Assembly: GCF_001641695.1 (NCBI RefSeq)
Contig: NZ_LSEF01000047.1
Location: 1 to 38,358, forward strand
Reading direction: 5' to 3'
DNA: 38,358 bases
From: Bradyrhizobium neotropicale
GTDB lineage: Bacteria > Pseudomonadota > Alphaproteobacteria > Rhizobiales > Xanthobacteraceae
The notes beneath the pieces were generated by a model that saw only the letters and a list, made by a program, of their open reading frames with translations, did not search any database and had not been told where the DNA came from. Position 1 is the first letter of the stretch, and each line of letters starts with the position of its first letter. The position numbers and the translations under genes are program-made. Shown here in pieces: positions 8,930 to 17,548 of this stretch.

Positions 8930-9250
8930 TTACTGGCCGAACAGCCCCGGCGGCAGGCCGAGCCCGCCGGTCAAGGACTGCATCTTTTCCTGCATCGCCG
9001 TTTCCGCCTTGCGGCGGGCATCGCTCAATGCGGTGACCAGGAGGTCCTCCAGCACCTCGCGCTCTTCCGGCTTCATCAGCGAGGGATCGATCCTGACGCC
9101 CTTCACGTCCATCTTCGCGGTCATGCGCACCGCAACCAAGCCGCCGCCGGAGATGCCCTCGACCTCGACATTGCCGAGTTCCTCCTGCATCGCCTGCATC
9201 TTGGATTGCAGCTGCGCCGCCTGCTTCATCATGCCGAGAAAATCAGCCAT
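8930..9250 (-). CDS. ybaB: YbaB/EbfC nucleoid-associated protein
   Basis: A small DNA-binding protein of 106 residues, known to form a tweezer-like dimer that binds DNA and helps order the nucleoid. It begins [20 protein letters not shown], the amphipathic helix of the family. It carries the central [20 protein letters not shown] strands and ends in a Gly/Leu/Pro-rich tail. It lies between dnaX (24-base gap) and recR (1-base gap), its near-universal position, so the three are almost certainly one operon. Confidence 0.95.
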   Translation of the reverse strand: MADFLGMMKQAAQLQSKMQAMQEELGNVEVEGISGGGLVAVRMTAKMDVKGVRIDPSLMKPEEREVLEDLLVTALSDARRKAETAMQEKMQSLTGGLGLPPGLFGQ

Positions 9251-9274
9251 CGGTTTCGTCCTTGGAAAGCTGGC

Positions 9275-11104
9275 TCAGAGATCGTCGCTGTCGGAACCGT
9301 CGACCGGATCATCACTGCCATAGTCTGAGTTAATATTGGATTCCGGCGCCTCGGGGGCAAGCCTGCGGACCTCGACGACCTTTGCACCGGGAAAGCGCGA
9401 CAGCACCTCCTGCACGCGCGGATCGGCCTCGGCGGTGCGCGCATGTTCCTGCTTGGCGGCCTGGTTCACCGACCGCAGCGTCGGCTGGCCCTGCTCGTTG
9501 GAGACGATCACGGTCCAGCGGCGGCCGGTCCAAAGCTCGAACTTGCGCGCAAGCTCGGTGATCGTGGTCTTGGACGCGTTGGGCTCGAGCGCGACCTCCA
9601 GCCGGCCCTCCTCGAAACGGACGAGGCGCATGTCGCCTTCCAGCGCCCCCTTGGTCATGAGATCGCGCTTCTGGCCGGCAAGCGCGACGAGCTGGGTGAA
9701 GCTCGTGATGCGCAGCGCAGGTGCGGCACCTTGCGGATCCGGCGTGGGCGCGGCCATCTGCGGCCGGGCTCCGCCGCCGAAAGATGACGGCGAGGAGGTC
9801 GGCATGCGGGCCGGCGCCGCGGAAGCAACCGGTGCAGAGGCAACCGGTGCGGCCGGCGCACTGCGCGCCGCACTTCCGCCGCCCGCGGCCTGTGAGCCGC
9901 CGCCGTTCTGCTCCAGCATTTTGATCGCTTCGTCCGGCGTCGGCAGGTCGGCGACATAGGCGATGCGCACCAGCACCATTTCGGCGGCAGCGGCGGGCCG
10001 CGTCGCGGCCTGCACCTCGGTGATGCCCTTGAGCAGCATCTGCCATATCCGCGACAGCACGCGCATCGAGATCTTCGATGCGAAATCGCGTGCCCTCAGC
10101 CGCTCGGTCTCGCCATAGGCGACGTTGTCGGCCGTCGCCGGCACGATCTTCACGCGGGTGACGAAGTTGACGAATTCGGCAAGATCCGAGAGCACGACGA
10201 TCGGATCGGCGCCGACATCGTACTGGTCGCGGAACTCCTTGAACGCGGCCGCGATGTCACCACGCACCAGCGAATCGAAGAGGTCGATGACGCGGGTACG
10301 GTCGGCAAGCCCCAGCATCTGCCTGACGGCATCGGCCTTCACCTGGCCGGCCGCATGCGCGATCGCCTGGTCGAGCAGCGATAGCGAATCGCGCACGGAA
10401 CCTTCCGCCGCGCGGGCGATGATGCCGAGCGCCTCCGGCTCGATCTCGACGCTCTCCTTCGCCGCGATATTGGCAAGGTGCTTCATCAGCACGTCGGCCT
10501 CGACCCGGCGCAAATCGAAGCGCTGGCAGCGCGACAGAACGGTCACCGGAACCTTGCGGATCTCGGTGGTCGCGAACACGAATTTGGCGTGCTCCGGCGG
10601 CTCCTCCAGCGTCTTCAGAAACGCGTTGAAGGCCGCCGTCGACAGCATGTGGACTTCGTCGATGATGTAGACCTTGTAGCGGGCGCTGGCCGGTGCGTAA
10701 CGCACGCTGTCATTGATCTGGCGGACGTCGTCGACGCCGGTATGCGAGGCGGCGTCCATCTCCAGGACGTCCATGTGCCGGCTTTCCATGATCGCCTGGC
10801 AGTGCACGCCCAAGGTCGGCATGTGGATGGTCGGGCCCTTCACCGAGCCGTCCGGCATCTCGTAGTTGAGCGCTCGGGCGAGGATGCGCGCAGTGGTGGT
10901 CTTGCCGACACCGCGGACGCCGGTGAGGATCCAGGCCTGCGGGATGCGCCCGGTTTCGAACGCGTTGGAGACGGTGCGGACCACCGCCTCCTGGCCGATC
11001 AGGTCGTCGAAGCTGGAGGGACGGTATTTGCGCGCCAGCACCCGGTAGGGCGTGCCAGCCTGGCCGGCGCTGTCGGTATTAGGGGGGGCGCCAGCGTCGG
11101 TCAT
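9275..11104 (-). CDS. dnaX: DNA polymerase III subunit gamma/tau
   Basis: The ATPase of the clamp loader for replicative polymerase III. The 609-residue product (ATG at 11104, MTDAGAPPN) has Walker A GVRGVGKTT (62-70), Walker B-like VYIIDEVHML, sensor 1 FVFATTEIRKVP and the arginine-finger region VLSRCQRFDLRR. A Pro/Ala/Ser-rich linker (about 420-480) leads to the tau C-terminal domain. The zinc module of E. coli DnaX (four Cys) is not conserved here: the region around 85-105 has only C102. An in-frame ATG 26 codons upstream lacks family-like sequence. No obvious A-rich slippery site was noticed, so tau alone may be made. It follows the SRP RNA gene. Confidence 0.96.
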   Translation of the reverse strand: MTDAGAPPNTDSAGQAGTPYRVLARKYRPSSFDDLIGQEAVVRTVSNAFETGRIPQAWILTGVRGVGKTTTARILARALNYEMPDGSVKGPTIHMPTLGVHCQAIMESRHMDVLEMDAASHTGVDDVRQINDSVRYAPASARYKVYIIDEVHMLSTAAFNAFLKTLEEPPEHAKFVFATTEIRKVPVTVLSRCQRFDLRRVEADVLMKHLANIAAKESVEIEPEALGIIARAAEGSVRDSLSLLDQAIAHAAGQVKADAVRQMLGLADRTRVIDLFDSLVRGDIAAAFKEFRDQYDVGADPIVVLSDLAEFVNFVTRVKIVPATADNVAYGETERLRARDFASKISMRVLSRIWQMLLKGITEVQAATRPAAAAEMVLVRIAYVADLPTPDEAIKMLEQNGGGSQAAGGGSAARSAPAAPVASAPVASAAPARMPTSSPSSFGGGARPQMAAPTPDPQGAAPALRITSFTQLVALAGQKRDLMTKGALEGDMRLVRFEEGRLEVALEPNASKTTITELARKFELWTGRRWTVIVSNEQGQPTLRSVNQAAKQEHARTAEADPRVQEVLSRFPGAKVVEVRRLAPEAPESNINSDYGSDDPVDGSDSDDL

Positions 11105-11202
11105 CGATCGATCCGCAATGAAATGTCTCTCGGCTGGCTTTTGCGGACAGGAGCGCGCGGGCGGCCATTGCCGCCAGCGCAATTCGCTCGAAAAAATAGG
11201 TA

Positions 11203-11296
11203 GGAGACTGACGAGCGACCCGATCCGGACCTCGTTAGGGCTGCTTCCTTCCGGACCTGACCCGGTTGGCGAGTGGCTCGTCCACCGCCAATCTCC
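11203..11296 (-). ncRNA. ffs: Signal recognition particle RNA (4.5S-type)
   Basis: On the minus strand the region contains GGTCAGGTCCGGAAGGAAGC followed by AGCC, the invariant Ffh-binding domain with its GGAA tetraloop. The ends pair: GGAGATTG (11296-11289) with CAGTCTCC (11210-11203). A second helix GACGAGC/GCTCGTC lies inside. This gives a short bacterial hairpin RNA of about 94-98 nt. A run of six T (11196-11191) just after the closing helix may end the transcript. The RNA scaffolds SRP, which targets membrane proteins to the translocon. Its place upstream of dnaX is common in bacteria. Exact ends are estimated from pairing. Confidence 0.93.
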
Positions 11297-11480
11297 CGAT
11301 CCCTATTTGGGGCCAAAAGGACTGGAAAGCAAGCGGGTATCACCTGATAAGGGCTTGGACTTGCCCAGCATCCGGGCAATTTCCGATCTGCTCAGCCGAC
11401 AGGCTGTGCTTTCGCTGCCGGTAGCGCCTTGATATGAACGATGCCGGAACTCCACCCAACTAGAAAAGCGATTGATCCCA

Positions 11481-12341
11481 ATGGTTACACGTCGTGATGT
11501 TGCATCGATTGTCGGACTTGGTGCCGTCGGCGCGGCGGTGACCGCGGGCGCGCTGGTGTCGCCGGCTGTGGCCCAGACTGCGGCTGATCCCAATGAATCG
11601 ACCTTTGCCCGCATCCGCCGCACCAAGAAGATGCGGATCGGCGCGGTCGGCGGCGGCGCGCCCTACTATATGAAGGATCTGGCGACCGGCCAGTGGAAGG
11701 GCTTTTACATCGACATCGCCAAAGCGCTCGCCGACGACATGGAGGCCGAGCTCGAGATCACCGAGACCACCTGGGGCAATTCGGTGCTCGATCTTCAGTC
11801 CAACAAGATCGACATCTTCTTCGGCCTCAACCCGACCCCGAAGCGCGCGCTGGTGGTCGACTTCTCGGTGCCGGTGTTCAACAACGCCTTCGGCATTCTC
11901 TGCAAGAAGGACTTCAAGCCGAAGACCTGGGCCGAGCTGAACTCGCCCGACATCAAGATCGCCGTCGACCAGGGCTCCTCGCACGACCAGGTCGTCAGCC
12001 GCCTGACGCCGAAGGCGCAGATCTCGCGGCTCAAGACTGCGGACGACGCCACCGCCGCGCTGCAGACCGGCCGTGTCGACGCGCAGTGCCTGATCACCAT
12101 GCTGTCGCTGACCGTTCTGAAGAAGAACCCCTCGCTCGGCCAGTTCGTGCTGCCGACGCCGATCTTCGCCACCACCTCGAACGCCGGCTTCCGGCGCGAG
12201 AACGACAAGACCTGGCGCGACTACGTCAACACCTGGATCGATTTCAACAAGGGCCTCGGCTTCATCCGCAGCGCGATCCTGACCAACATGGAGCTGGTGG
12301 GCGTGACGGAGGCGGATATTCCGCCGGGCGTTTCGCTGTAA
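11481..12341 (+). CDS. Amino-acid ABC transporter, binding protein
   Basis: Periplasmic solute-binding protein of family 3 (286 residues), which captures an amino acid or similar small polar compound for the permease downstream. Residues 1-31 are a signal peptide starting MVTRRDVASIVGLGAV, with likely cleavage after AVA; the RR pair gives it a partial Tat look. Family 3 hallmarks are GAPYYMKD, WKGFYIDIAKALADDM, LQSNKIDIFFGLNPTPKRA, and IAVDQGSSHDQV. The ATG at 11481 is preferred to an in-frame TTG nine bases upstream. It is followed by a 214-base gap with a palindromic repeat before the permease gene. The exact ligand cannot be read from the sequence. Confidence 0.92.
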   Translation: MVTRRDVASIVGLGAVGAAVTAGALVSPAVAQTAADPNESTFARIRRTKKMRIGAVGGGAPYYMKDLATGQWKGFYIDIAKALADDMEAELEITETTWGNSVLDLQSNKIDIFFGLNPTPKRALVVDFSVPVFNNAFGILCKKDFKPKTWAELNSPDIKIAVDQGSSHDQVVSRLTPKAQISRLKTADDATAALQTGRVDAQCLITMLSLTVLKKNPSLGQFVLPTPIFATTSNAGFRRENDKTWRDYVNTWIDFNKGLGFIRSAILTNMELVGVTEADIPPGVSL

Positions 12342-12362
12342 GGTGCGATGAGCGCCGCTGCC

Positions 12363-12507
12363 TCAACATCCTTGCTGCGCTCCCTCTGCCGCTTGCGGGA
12401 GGGGGTTGGGGTGAGGGGTGCCTCCGCAGAGAGGCTCCCAATGAGGAAAGAGCCCTCACCCGGCGATTCGCGCCGACCTCTCCCGCAAGCGGGCGAGGTG
12501 CAGCGAA
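12363..12507. repeat. Family A palindromic element inside ABC operon
   Basis: Left hairpin CCCTCTGCCGCTTGCGGGAGGG with GGTTGGGGTGAGGGG, matched by GCCCTCACCCGGCG and a right hairpin CCTCTCCCGCAAGCGGGCGAGG. It separates the binding-protein gene from the permease gene of the same transporter. Confidence 0.8.
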
Positions 12508-12555
12508 TGCGCGGCGCCAGTGTCCCAAGCTTTCGAGCGGTTGAGTAAAGTACGC

Positions 12556-13218
12556 ATGTATCAGTGGGACTTCGGCATCCTCTGGAGCTATCGCTGGCTC
12601 TTCCTCAATGGGCTCGGCGTCACCGTCGGCTTCACCATCGTCATCGTCGTCTGCGGACTTCTGTTCGGCCTGCTTGGCGCCTTCGGCAGCCTGTCGCGCC
12701 TCAAAGGCGTGCGCCTGATCGCGCTCGCTTTCATCGAAGCGTTCCGCTGCACGCCGATCCTGGTGCAACTGATCTGGTTCTATTACGCGCTGCCGATCCT
12801 GGCCGGCGTCGAGATGACGCCGATCACGGCCTCGGCACTGGCGCTCTCGCTCTATGGCGGCTCGTTCTATTCGGAGATCATCCGCGGCGGCATCGTCTCG
12901 ATCGACAGCGGCCAGTCGGAAGCCGGCGCCGCGCTCGGCATGACGCCGGGCCAGACCATGCGGCGCATCGTGCTGCCGCAGGCGATCAAGCGCATGATCC
13001 CGGCGCTGATGAACCAGTCGATCATCCAGTTCAAGAACACATCGCTGGTGTCCGTGCTGGCGGTGCCCGACCTCGTCTACCAGAGCCAGGTCGCCGCCCA
13101 TGACAGCTACCGGCCGCTGGAGACCTATACGGCGGTCGCGGTCGCCTATGCGGCGATCCTGATTCCCCTGACCATCATCGTCCGGCGCGGCGAGAAGCGA
13201 CTGGCAGTCAGCGAATGA
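12556..13218 (+). CDS. Amino-acid ABC transporter, permease
   Basis: Inner-membrane permease of the HisM/GlnP type (220 residues) with about five membrane spans. The EAA loop that contacts the ATPase is [26 protein letters not shown], near residues 135-155. [20 protein letters not shown] is the typical third span. The ATG at 12556 ([16 protein letters not shown]) fits family N-termini; upstream GTG and TTG codons would add unrelated residues. Only one permease gene is present, so it probably forms a homodimer. Its stop overlaps the next gene by four bases (ATGA). Confidence 0.93.
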   Translation: MYQWDFGILWSYRWLFLNGLGVTVGFTIVIVVCGLLFGLLGAFGSLSRLKGVRLIALAFIEAFRCTPILVQLIWFYYALPILAGVEMTPITASALALSLYGGSFYSEIIRGGIVSIDSGQSEAGAALGMTPGQTMRRIVLPQAIKRMIPALMNQSIIQFKNTSLVSVLAVPDLVYQSQVAAHDSYRPLETYTAVAVAYAAILIPLTIIVRRGEKRLAVSE

Positions 13219-14033
13219 GCGAGACGTCCAAAGATATTTGCAAGAATACTTGCAAGATCGAGATCCGCGGCTTGCGCAAGAGCTTTGGCAGCAACGAGGT
13301 CCTCAAAAGCATCAGCCTCGACGTCGCCAAGGGCGGCGTCGTGGCGCTGATCGGCCCGTCCGGCTCGGGCAAGTCGACGCTGCTCCGCTGCATCAATCTG
13401 CTGGTCGTGCCCGACGGCGGCAGCGTCCGCGTCGGCGACACCCACTTCCAGTTCGGCCAAGGCACCAAGGCACCGGACGTGAAGACACTGGCGAAATTCC
13501 GCGCCACCACCGGCATGGTGTTCCAGCACTTCAACCTGTTCCCGCACATGACGACACTCCAGAACGTGATGGAGGGACCGGTCACGGTGCGCCGCATGGC
13601 CAAGGCGGACGCCGAGAAGCTGGCGCGTGCGCAGCTCGCAAAAGTCGGGCTCGCGGAGAAGGCGGACCAATATCCGGCAACACTCTCCGGCGGACAGAAG
13701 CAGCGCGTTGCGATTGCGCGCGCGCTCGCCATGGAGCCGGACGTAATGCTGTTCGACGAGGCAACCTCCGCGCTCGATCCCGAGCTGGTCGGCGAGGTGC
13801 TGAACGTCATGCAGCGGTTGGCATCCGAGGGCATGACCATGGTGATCGTGACCCACGAAATCGCCTTCGCCCGCGAGGTTGCCGAGCGCGTCGTGTTCAT
13901 GCGCGACGGCGTCGTGGTCGAGGAAGGTCCGTCGCGGCAGGTGATCGACACGCCGCGCGAGGCCGCGACACGCGCGTTCCTCAGCCATTTCCACCGCACC
14001 GGCGCGCTGCCGCCGGCCAACGCGACACCATGA
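13215..14033 (+). CDS. Amino-acid ABC transporter, ATPase
   Basis: ATP-binding subunit (272 residues) powering uptake through the preceding permease. It has Walker A GPSGSGKS (47-54), Q-loop Q104 in [11 protein letters not shown], signature LSGGQ (157-161), Walker B VMLFDE (177-182), D-loop SALD and H-loop H214. The sequence around them is that of polar amino-acid importers (GlnQ/HisP type). The first 14 residues hold two cysteines (C9, C13) ahead of the ABC domain. It overlaps the permease by four bases and the SDR gene by one to four bases, so it is translated as part of a tight operon. Confidence 0.95.
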   Translation: MSETSKDICKNTCKIEIRGLRKSFGSNEVLKSISLDVAKGGVVALIGPSGSGKSTLLRCINLLVVPDGGSVRVGDTHFQFGQGTKAPDVKTLAKFRATTGMVFQHFNLFPHMTTLQNVMEGPVTVRRMAKADAEKLARAQLAKVGLAEKADQYPATLSGGQKQRVAIARALAMEPDVMLFDEATSALDPELVGEVLNVMQRLASEGMTMVIVTHEIAFAREVAERVVFMRDGVVVEEGPSRQVIDTPREAATRAFLSHFHRTGALPPANATP

Positions 14034-14788
14034 TGCCTGATATCAATCGCGTCTATCTCGTCACCGGCGCCGCCAGCGGCATCGGCCGCGCCACGGCAAA
14101 GTTGCTGGCGGCACCCGGCACAGGCCTCCTCCTGCACACGCGCTCGAACGCGGCCGGCCTCGATGCCACCGCCGCGGACACCGAAGCGCGGGGTGCGAAT
14201 GTCGCAAAGTGCCTCGGCGACTTCGCCGAGGAGGCTGCGGCAACCGATGCCATCGCCGCCGCGCAATCCGCCTTCGGCCGGCTCGATGCGCTGATCCTGG
14301 TCGGCGGCCATGCCCGCCGCGGCAGCGCCATCGGCACGCCGCCGGACGAATTCCGCCGGGCGATGGACGAGTCCGCGCTGGCCTTCACGCGGCTGGTCGA
14401 AGCCGCGCTGCCGCTGCTGCGCGCCGGGAACGACGCGCGCATCATCGCGGTATCCTCGTTCGTGGCGCACGCGATCCGGCCCGACTTCGCGCCGTTCGCG
14501 GCGACCGCCGCGAGCCGCTCCGCACTGGAGGCTCTGGTGCGCCTCACCGCGGTCGAGCTCGCCAAGGACGGCATCACCGTCAATGCGGTTGCGCCCGGCC
14601 TCATCCTCAAGGACAGGCCGAGCGAGAGCAGGCTGTCGCCCGAGCAGATCGCCGCGACGGAAGCGCTGATCCCGATGCGTCGCCGCGGGCGGCCGGAGGA
14701 AGTGGCCGAAATCATCGCCTTCCTGGCTTCGCCAAAAGCATCCTACGTCACCGGCCAGGTCTGGCACGTCAATGGAGGCCTGACATGA
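14030..14788 (+). CDS. SDR-family protein with altered active site
   Basis: A Rossmann-fold protein of the classical short-chain dehydrogenase/reductase type (252 residues). The dinucleotide-binding motif TGAASGIG (12-19) is intact, as are the NAVAPGLI and [11 protein letters not shown]-terminal blocks. The catalytic YxxxK is missing: the aligned positions read T159-A-A-S-R163, just before SALEALVRL. The NNAG-like motif is VGGH. The expected catalytic Ser is also out of register. Either the protein is not an ordinary oxidoreductase or it uses other residues. Start could be ATG at 14030 or 14033. It overlaps the transporter ATPase and the enolase-family gene (ATGA), so it likely acts on the same imported compound. 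Confidence 0.88.
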   Translation: MMPDINRVYLVTGAASGIGRATAKLLAAPGTGLLLHTRSNAAGLDATAADTEARGANVAKCLGDFAEEAAATDAIAAAQSAFGRLDALILVGGHARRGSAIGTPPDEFRRAMDESALAFTRLVEAALPLLRAGNDARIIAVSSFVAHAIRPDFAPFAATAASRSALEALVRLTAVELAKDGITVNAVAPGLILKDRPSESRLSPEQIAATEALIPMRRRGRPEEVAEIIAFLASPKASYVTGQVWHVNGGLT

Positions 14789-15912
14789 CCGAAGCGATCA
14801 TCGAACGGATCAGGCTGTTCCTGATCGAGAGCCCGATCAAGATGGCGCGCCTGCAGGGCGTCGGCAACGTCAAGGGCACGGTCAAGCGCGTGCTGATCGA
14901 GCTGACCGCGAGCGACGGAATTGCCGGCTGGGGCGAAGCGGCGCCATGGGAAGTGTTCACTGGCACGCCCGAGGCGACATTTTCCGCGCTCGACATCTAT
15001 TTGCGGCCGATCGTGCTGGGCAAGCCGGTCCGCCGCATCCGCGCGCTGATGGCGGAGCTCGACCGCGCGCTGGTCGGACATGCCGAGGCGAAAGTCGCGA
15101 TCGAGATGGCGCTGCTCGACATCGTCGGCAAGTCGTCAGGGCTTTCGGTCGCCGATCTGCTCGGCGGCCGCGTGCGCGACACGATCCCCCTCTCCTTCTC
15201 GATCGCAGATCCGGATTTCGCCGCCGATCTCGAGCGCATGCGAAAGATGGTCCCGGACGGCAATGTCATCTACAAGGTCAAGACCGGCGTGAAGCCGCAC
15301 CGCGAGGACCTTGATCATCTCGAGGCGATCCGGAAAGAATTCGGCGACCGCATCGATCTGCGTGTGGACTACAACCAGGCACTGGCGCCATTCGGCGCCA
15401 TCAAAATTTTGCGCGATGTCGAGCAGTTCGCGCCGACCTTCATCGAGCAGCCGGTGCCGCGCAAATATCTCGACGTCATGGCGCAGCTCACCGCGGCGCT
15501 GGAAACGCCGGTGCTCGCCGACGAAAGCTGTTTCGATCGCCGCGACATGATGGAGGTGGTGCGCCGCGAGGCCGCCGATGCCGTCTCGATCAAGCTGATG
15601 AAGGCCGGCGGCCTGTTCGAGGCACAGGCGATCATGGCGGTCGCCGACATCGCGGGCCTGCCCGGCTATGGCGGCACGCTCTGGGAGGGCGGCATTGGGC
15701 TAGCCGCCGGGACGCAACTGATCGCGGCAACGCCCGGCATCTCGCTCGGCTGCGAATTCTACATGCCGCATCACGTGCTGACCGAGGATGTGCTCGAAGA
15801 ACGTGTTGCAAACCGCGCCGGCCACGTCGTGGTGCCCGATGGCCCCGGCCTCGGCATCCGCGTCAGCGAAGCCTCGGTCCGCGCCAACGCGCGCGTGCTG
15901 GCGGAGGCGTAA
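14785..15912 (+). CDS. Enolase-superfamily enzyme, MLE subgroup
   Basis: A 375-residue mandelate racemase/muconate-lactonizing family enzyme. It abstracts a proton next to a carboxylate and stabilises the enolate on Mg2+. The KxK acid/base motif is K164/K166 (YKVKTG), the metal ligands are D195, E221 and D246, and the second base is K270 (SIKLMKAGG). This layout is the muconate-lactonizing subgroup, which includes cycloisomerases, dipeptide epimerases, and cis-3-hydroxyproline and betaine-acting enzymes. Overlap with an SDR gene and an amino-acid transporter suggests an amino-acid-like substrate, perhaps a racemase, epimerase or dehydratase role. The specific reaction is not visible. It starts at ATG 14785 inside the ATGA overlap. 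Confidence 0.92.
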   Translation: MTEAIIERIRLFLIESPIKMARLQGVGNVKGTVKRVLIELTASDGIAGWGEAAPWEVFTGTPEATFSALDIYLRPIVLGKPVRRIRALMAELDRALVGHAEAKVAIEMALLDIVGKSSGLSVADLLGGRVRDTIPLSFSIADPDFAADLERMRKMVPDGNVIYKVKTGVKPHREDLDHLEAIRKEFGDRIDLRVDYNQALAPFGAIKILRDVEQFAPTFIEQPVPRKYLDVMAQLTAALETPVLADESCFDRRDMMEVVRREAADAVSIKLMKAGGLFEAQAIMAVADIAGLPGYGGTLWEGGIGLAAGTQLIAATPGISLGCEFYMPHHVLTEDVLEERVANRAGHVVVPDGPGLGIRVSEASVRANARVLAEA

Positions 15913-15915
15913 TTC

Positions 15916-16051
15916 CGTCATTCCGGGGCGCGCGCAGCGCGAGCCCGGAATCCATAACCACAGGATTGAGTTTGGCGAAGACTCAGGGGTTGCCAGCTCG
16001 CGCGGTAGCAATTCCCTGGGGTTATGGGTCCCCGCCTTCGCGGGGACGACG
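15916..16051. repeat. Family C-like palindromic element (enolase/HIT)
   Basis: Starts CGTCATTCCGGGGCGCGCGC with a hairpin to GCGCGAGCCCGGAA. A pair CCATAACCAC / GGGGTTATGG forms the inner arms. It ends with a hairpin CCCCGCCTTCGCGGGG. It follows the last gene of the transport/enolase operon. Confidence 0.75.
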
Positions 16052-16108
16052 ATCGAGTATGCGATACCCGCGGAGCACCCATCCTTCCCCTGACAAACTC
16101 GGTATCGT

Positions 16109-16579
16109 ATGGTCGGAGCCAACAAGCCCGTCCCTGTCGGGCAGTCCGGAACCCCCTTCATGCCCGAACCCGCCTGGTCGCTGCACTCCCGCCTGAAAGA
16201 AGACACCATCGACATCGGCGACCTGCCGCTGTCGAAGGTACTCGTCATCAAGGACGCCAATTACCCCTGGCTGCTGCTGGTGCCACGGCGCCCCGACACA
16301 GTCGAGATCATCGACCTCGACGAGGTGCAGCAGGCGCAGCTGATGACGGAAATCTCCCGCGTCTCGCGCGCGCTGAAGGAGATCACCAAATGCGACAAGC
16401 TCAATGTCGCAGCGCTCGGCAACCTCGTGCCGCAGCTCCACGTCCACATCATCGCGCGCCGGACCGGCGATGCCGCCTGGCCGCGGCCGGTGTGGGGCGT
16501 GATGCCACCCTTGGCGCATGACGCCGCAGAGGTTCAGAATTTCATCAGCGCGCTTCGCCGCAAGATCTGGTTGGGTTGA
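16109..16579 (+). CDS. HIT-family nucleotide hydrolase
   Basis: A protein of 156 residues with a histidine-triad domain, which hydrolyses or transfers nucleoside monophosphates from nucleotide conjugates. The motif reads Q109-L-H111-V-H113-II: the first His of the usual HxHxH is Gln, while the middle His, the nucleophile in Hint proteins, is kept. NLVPQLHVHIIAR and the late W-rich PRPVWGVMPP segment are family-like. The start is uncertain: ATG 16109 or ATG 16160 (MPEPAWSLHSRL), which better matches the domain edge. Its end lies 11 bases from the nudC ATG, so the two are probably co-transcribed. Confidence 0.88.
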   Translation: MVGANKPVPVGQSGTPFMPEPAWSLHSRLKEDTIDIGDLPLSKVLVIKDANYPWLLLVPRRPDTVEIIDLDEVQQAQLMTEISRVSRALKEITKCDKLNVAALGNLVPQLHVHIIARRTGDAAWPRPVWGVMPPLAHDAAEVQNFISALRRKIWLG

Positions 16580-16590
16580 AAGAACAACAA

Positions 16591-17535
16591 ATGTCAGCAT
16601 TCGACTCGTTTCCGCTGGGGCAACCGGCGTTCGTCACCAACGTCCTCGATCGCGCCGCGCATCTGCGCCGCGATGACGAAAAGCTGTTCGCGATGGAGCA
16701 GAAGCCGTCGTCGCGCGCCTACGTCATCTACCGCGACTCCCTGCTGGTGAAGCGCGACGGCGAGCGCGTGCGCGCGCTGCTGTCGATCGACGAGGCGCTG
16801 AACTGCGGTGCCAATCCCGGCACGATCTTCCTCGGCCTGCGCGACGGCGCGGCGGTGTTCGGCATGGGCCTGTCGCAGGCGGCGGCCGAGAAGCTGGTCG
16901 GCCGCGAGGACTATACCGTCACCGAGCTGCGCGGCATGGCGATGCAGGGCGCGATCCTCCCCGACGAGCTCTCGGCGGTCGCGATGGCGAAATCGATGGT
17001 GAGCTGGCATCAGCGCCATGGCTATTGCGCCAATTGCGGCACGCGCAGCGCGATGAAGGAAGGCGGCTGGAAGCGCGAGTGCCCTGCTTGCAAGGCGGAG
17101 CATTTCCCGCGCACCGATCCGGTCGTGATCATGCTGGTCGCCTCCGGCGACAAGTGCCTGCTCGGCCGCCAGAAGCAGTTTCCGCCGGGCATGTATTCCT
17201 GCCTCGCCGGCTTCGTGGAGGCGGCCGAGACCATCGAGGACGCCGTGCGCCGCGAAATTTTCGAGGAGTCCGGCATCCGCTGCACGGATGTCGAGTACTA
17301 CATGACCCAGCCCTGGCCCTATCCGTCGTCGCTGATGATCGGCTGCAGCGCGCGGGCGCTGAACGAGGACATCGTCGTCGACCATACGGAGCTCGAGGAC
17401 GCACGCTGGGTCACGCGCGACGAGGCAGCCCTGATGCTGACGCGGACCCATCCCGATGGGCTCGCCGGCCCGCATCCCTTTGCCATCGCGCATCATCTGC
17501 TCGGGCGCTGGTTGCGCGACAAGAGCGGTGCTTGA
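16591..17535 (+). CDS. nudC: NAD+ diphosphatase / NAD-RNA decapping NudC
   Basis: Nudix hydrolase of 314 residues that cleaves NAD(H) to NMN(H) and AMP and removes NAD caps from RNA. The N-terminal domain is followed by a C4 zinc ribbon (C146, C149, C164, C167). The Nudix box is at about 207-229 (GFVEAAETIEDAV then RREIFEESGI), with E222, E225 and E226 as metal ligands. The NudC signature is QPWPYPSS (about 240-247), with Tyr for the more common Phe. The ATG at 16591 gives MSAFDSFPLGQP; an in-frame TTG at 16576 overlapping the HIT stop would add five residues. Next gene follows without a gap. Confidence 0.95.
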   Translation: MSAFDSFPLGQPAFVTNVLDRAAHLRRDDEKLFAMEQKPSSRAYVIYRDSLLVKRDGERVRALLSIDEALNCGANPGTIFLGLRDGAAVFGMGLSQAAAEKLVGREDYTVTELRGMAMQGAILPDELSAVAMAKSMVSWHQRHGYCANCGTRSAMKEGGWKRECPACKAEHFPRTDPVVIMLVASGDKCLLGRQKQFPPGMYSCLAGFVEAAETIEDAVRREIFEESGIRCTDVEYYMTQPWPYPSSLMIGCSARALNEDIVVDHTELEDARWVTRDEAALMLTRTHPDGLAGPHPFAIAHHLLGRWLRDKSGA

Positions 17536-17548
17536 GCGGCGACGGCCT

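Noticed and set aside
10150..10700. Programmed frameshift site in dnaX
   Set aside because: No A-rich slippery heptamer was seen on the minus strand, so no basis for a gamma product.
11301..11480. tRNA or riboswitch between SRP RNA and the binding-protein gene
   Set aside because: No cloverleaf or recognised aptamer pattern was seen; likely promoter sequence only.
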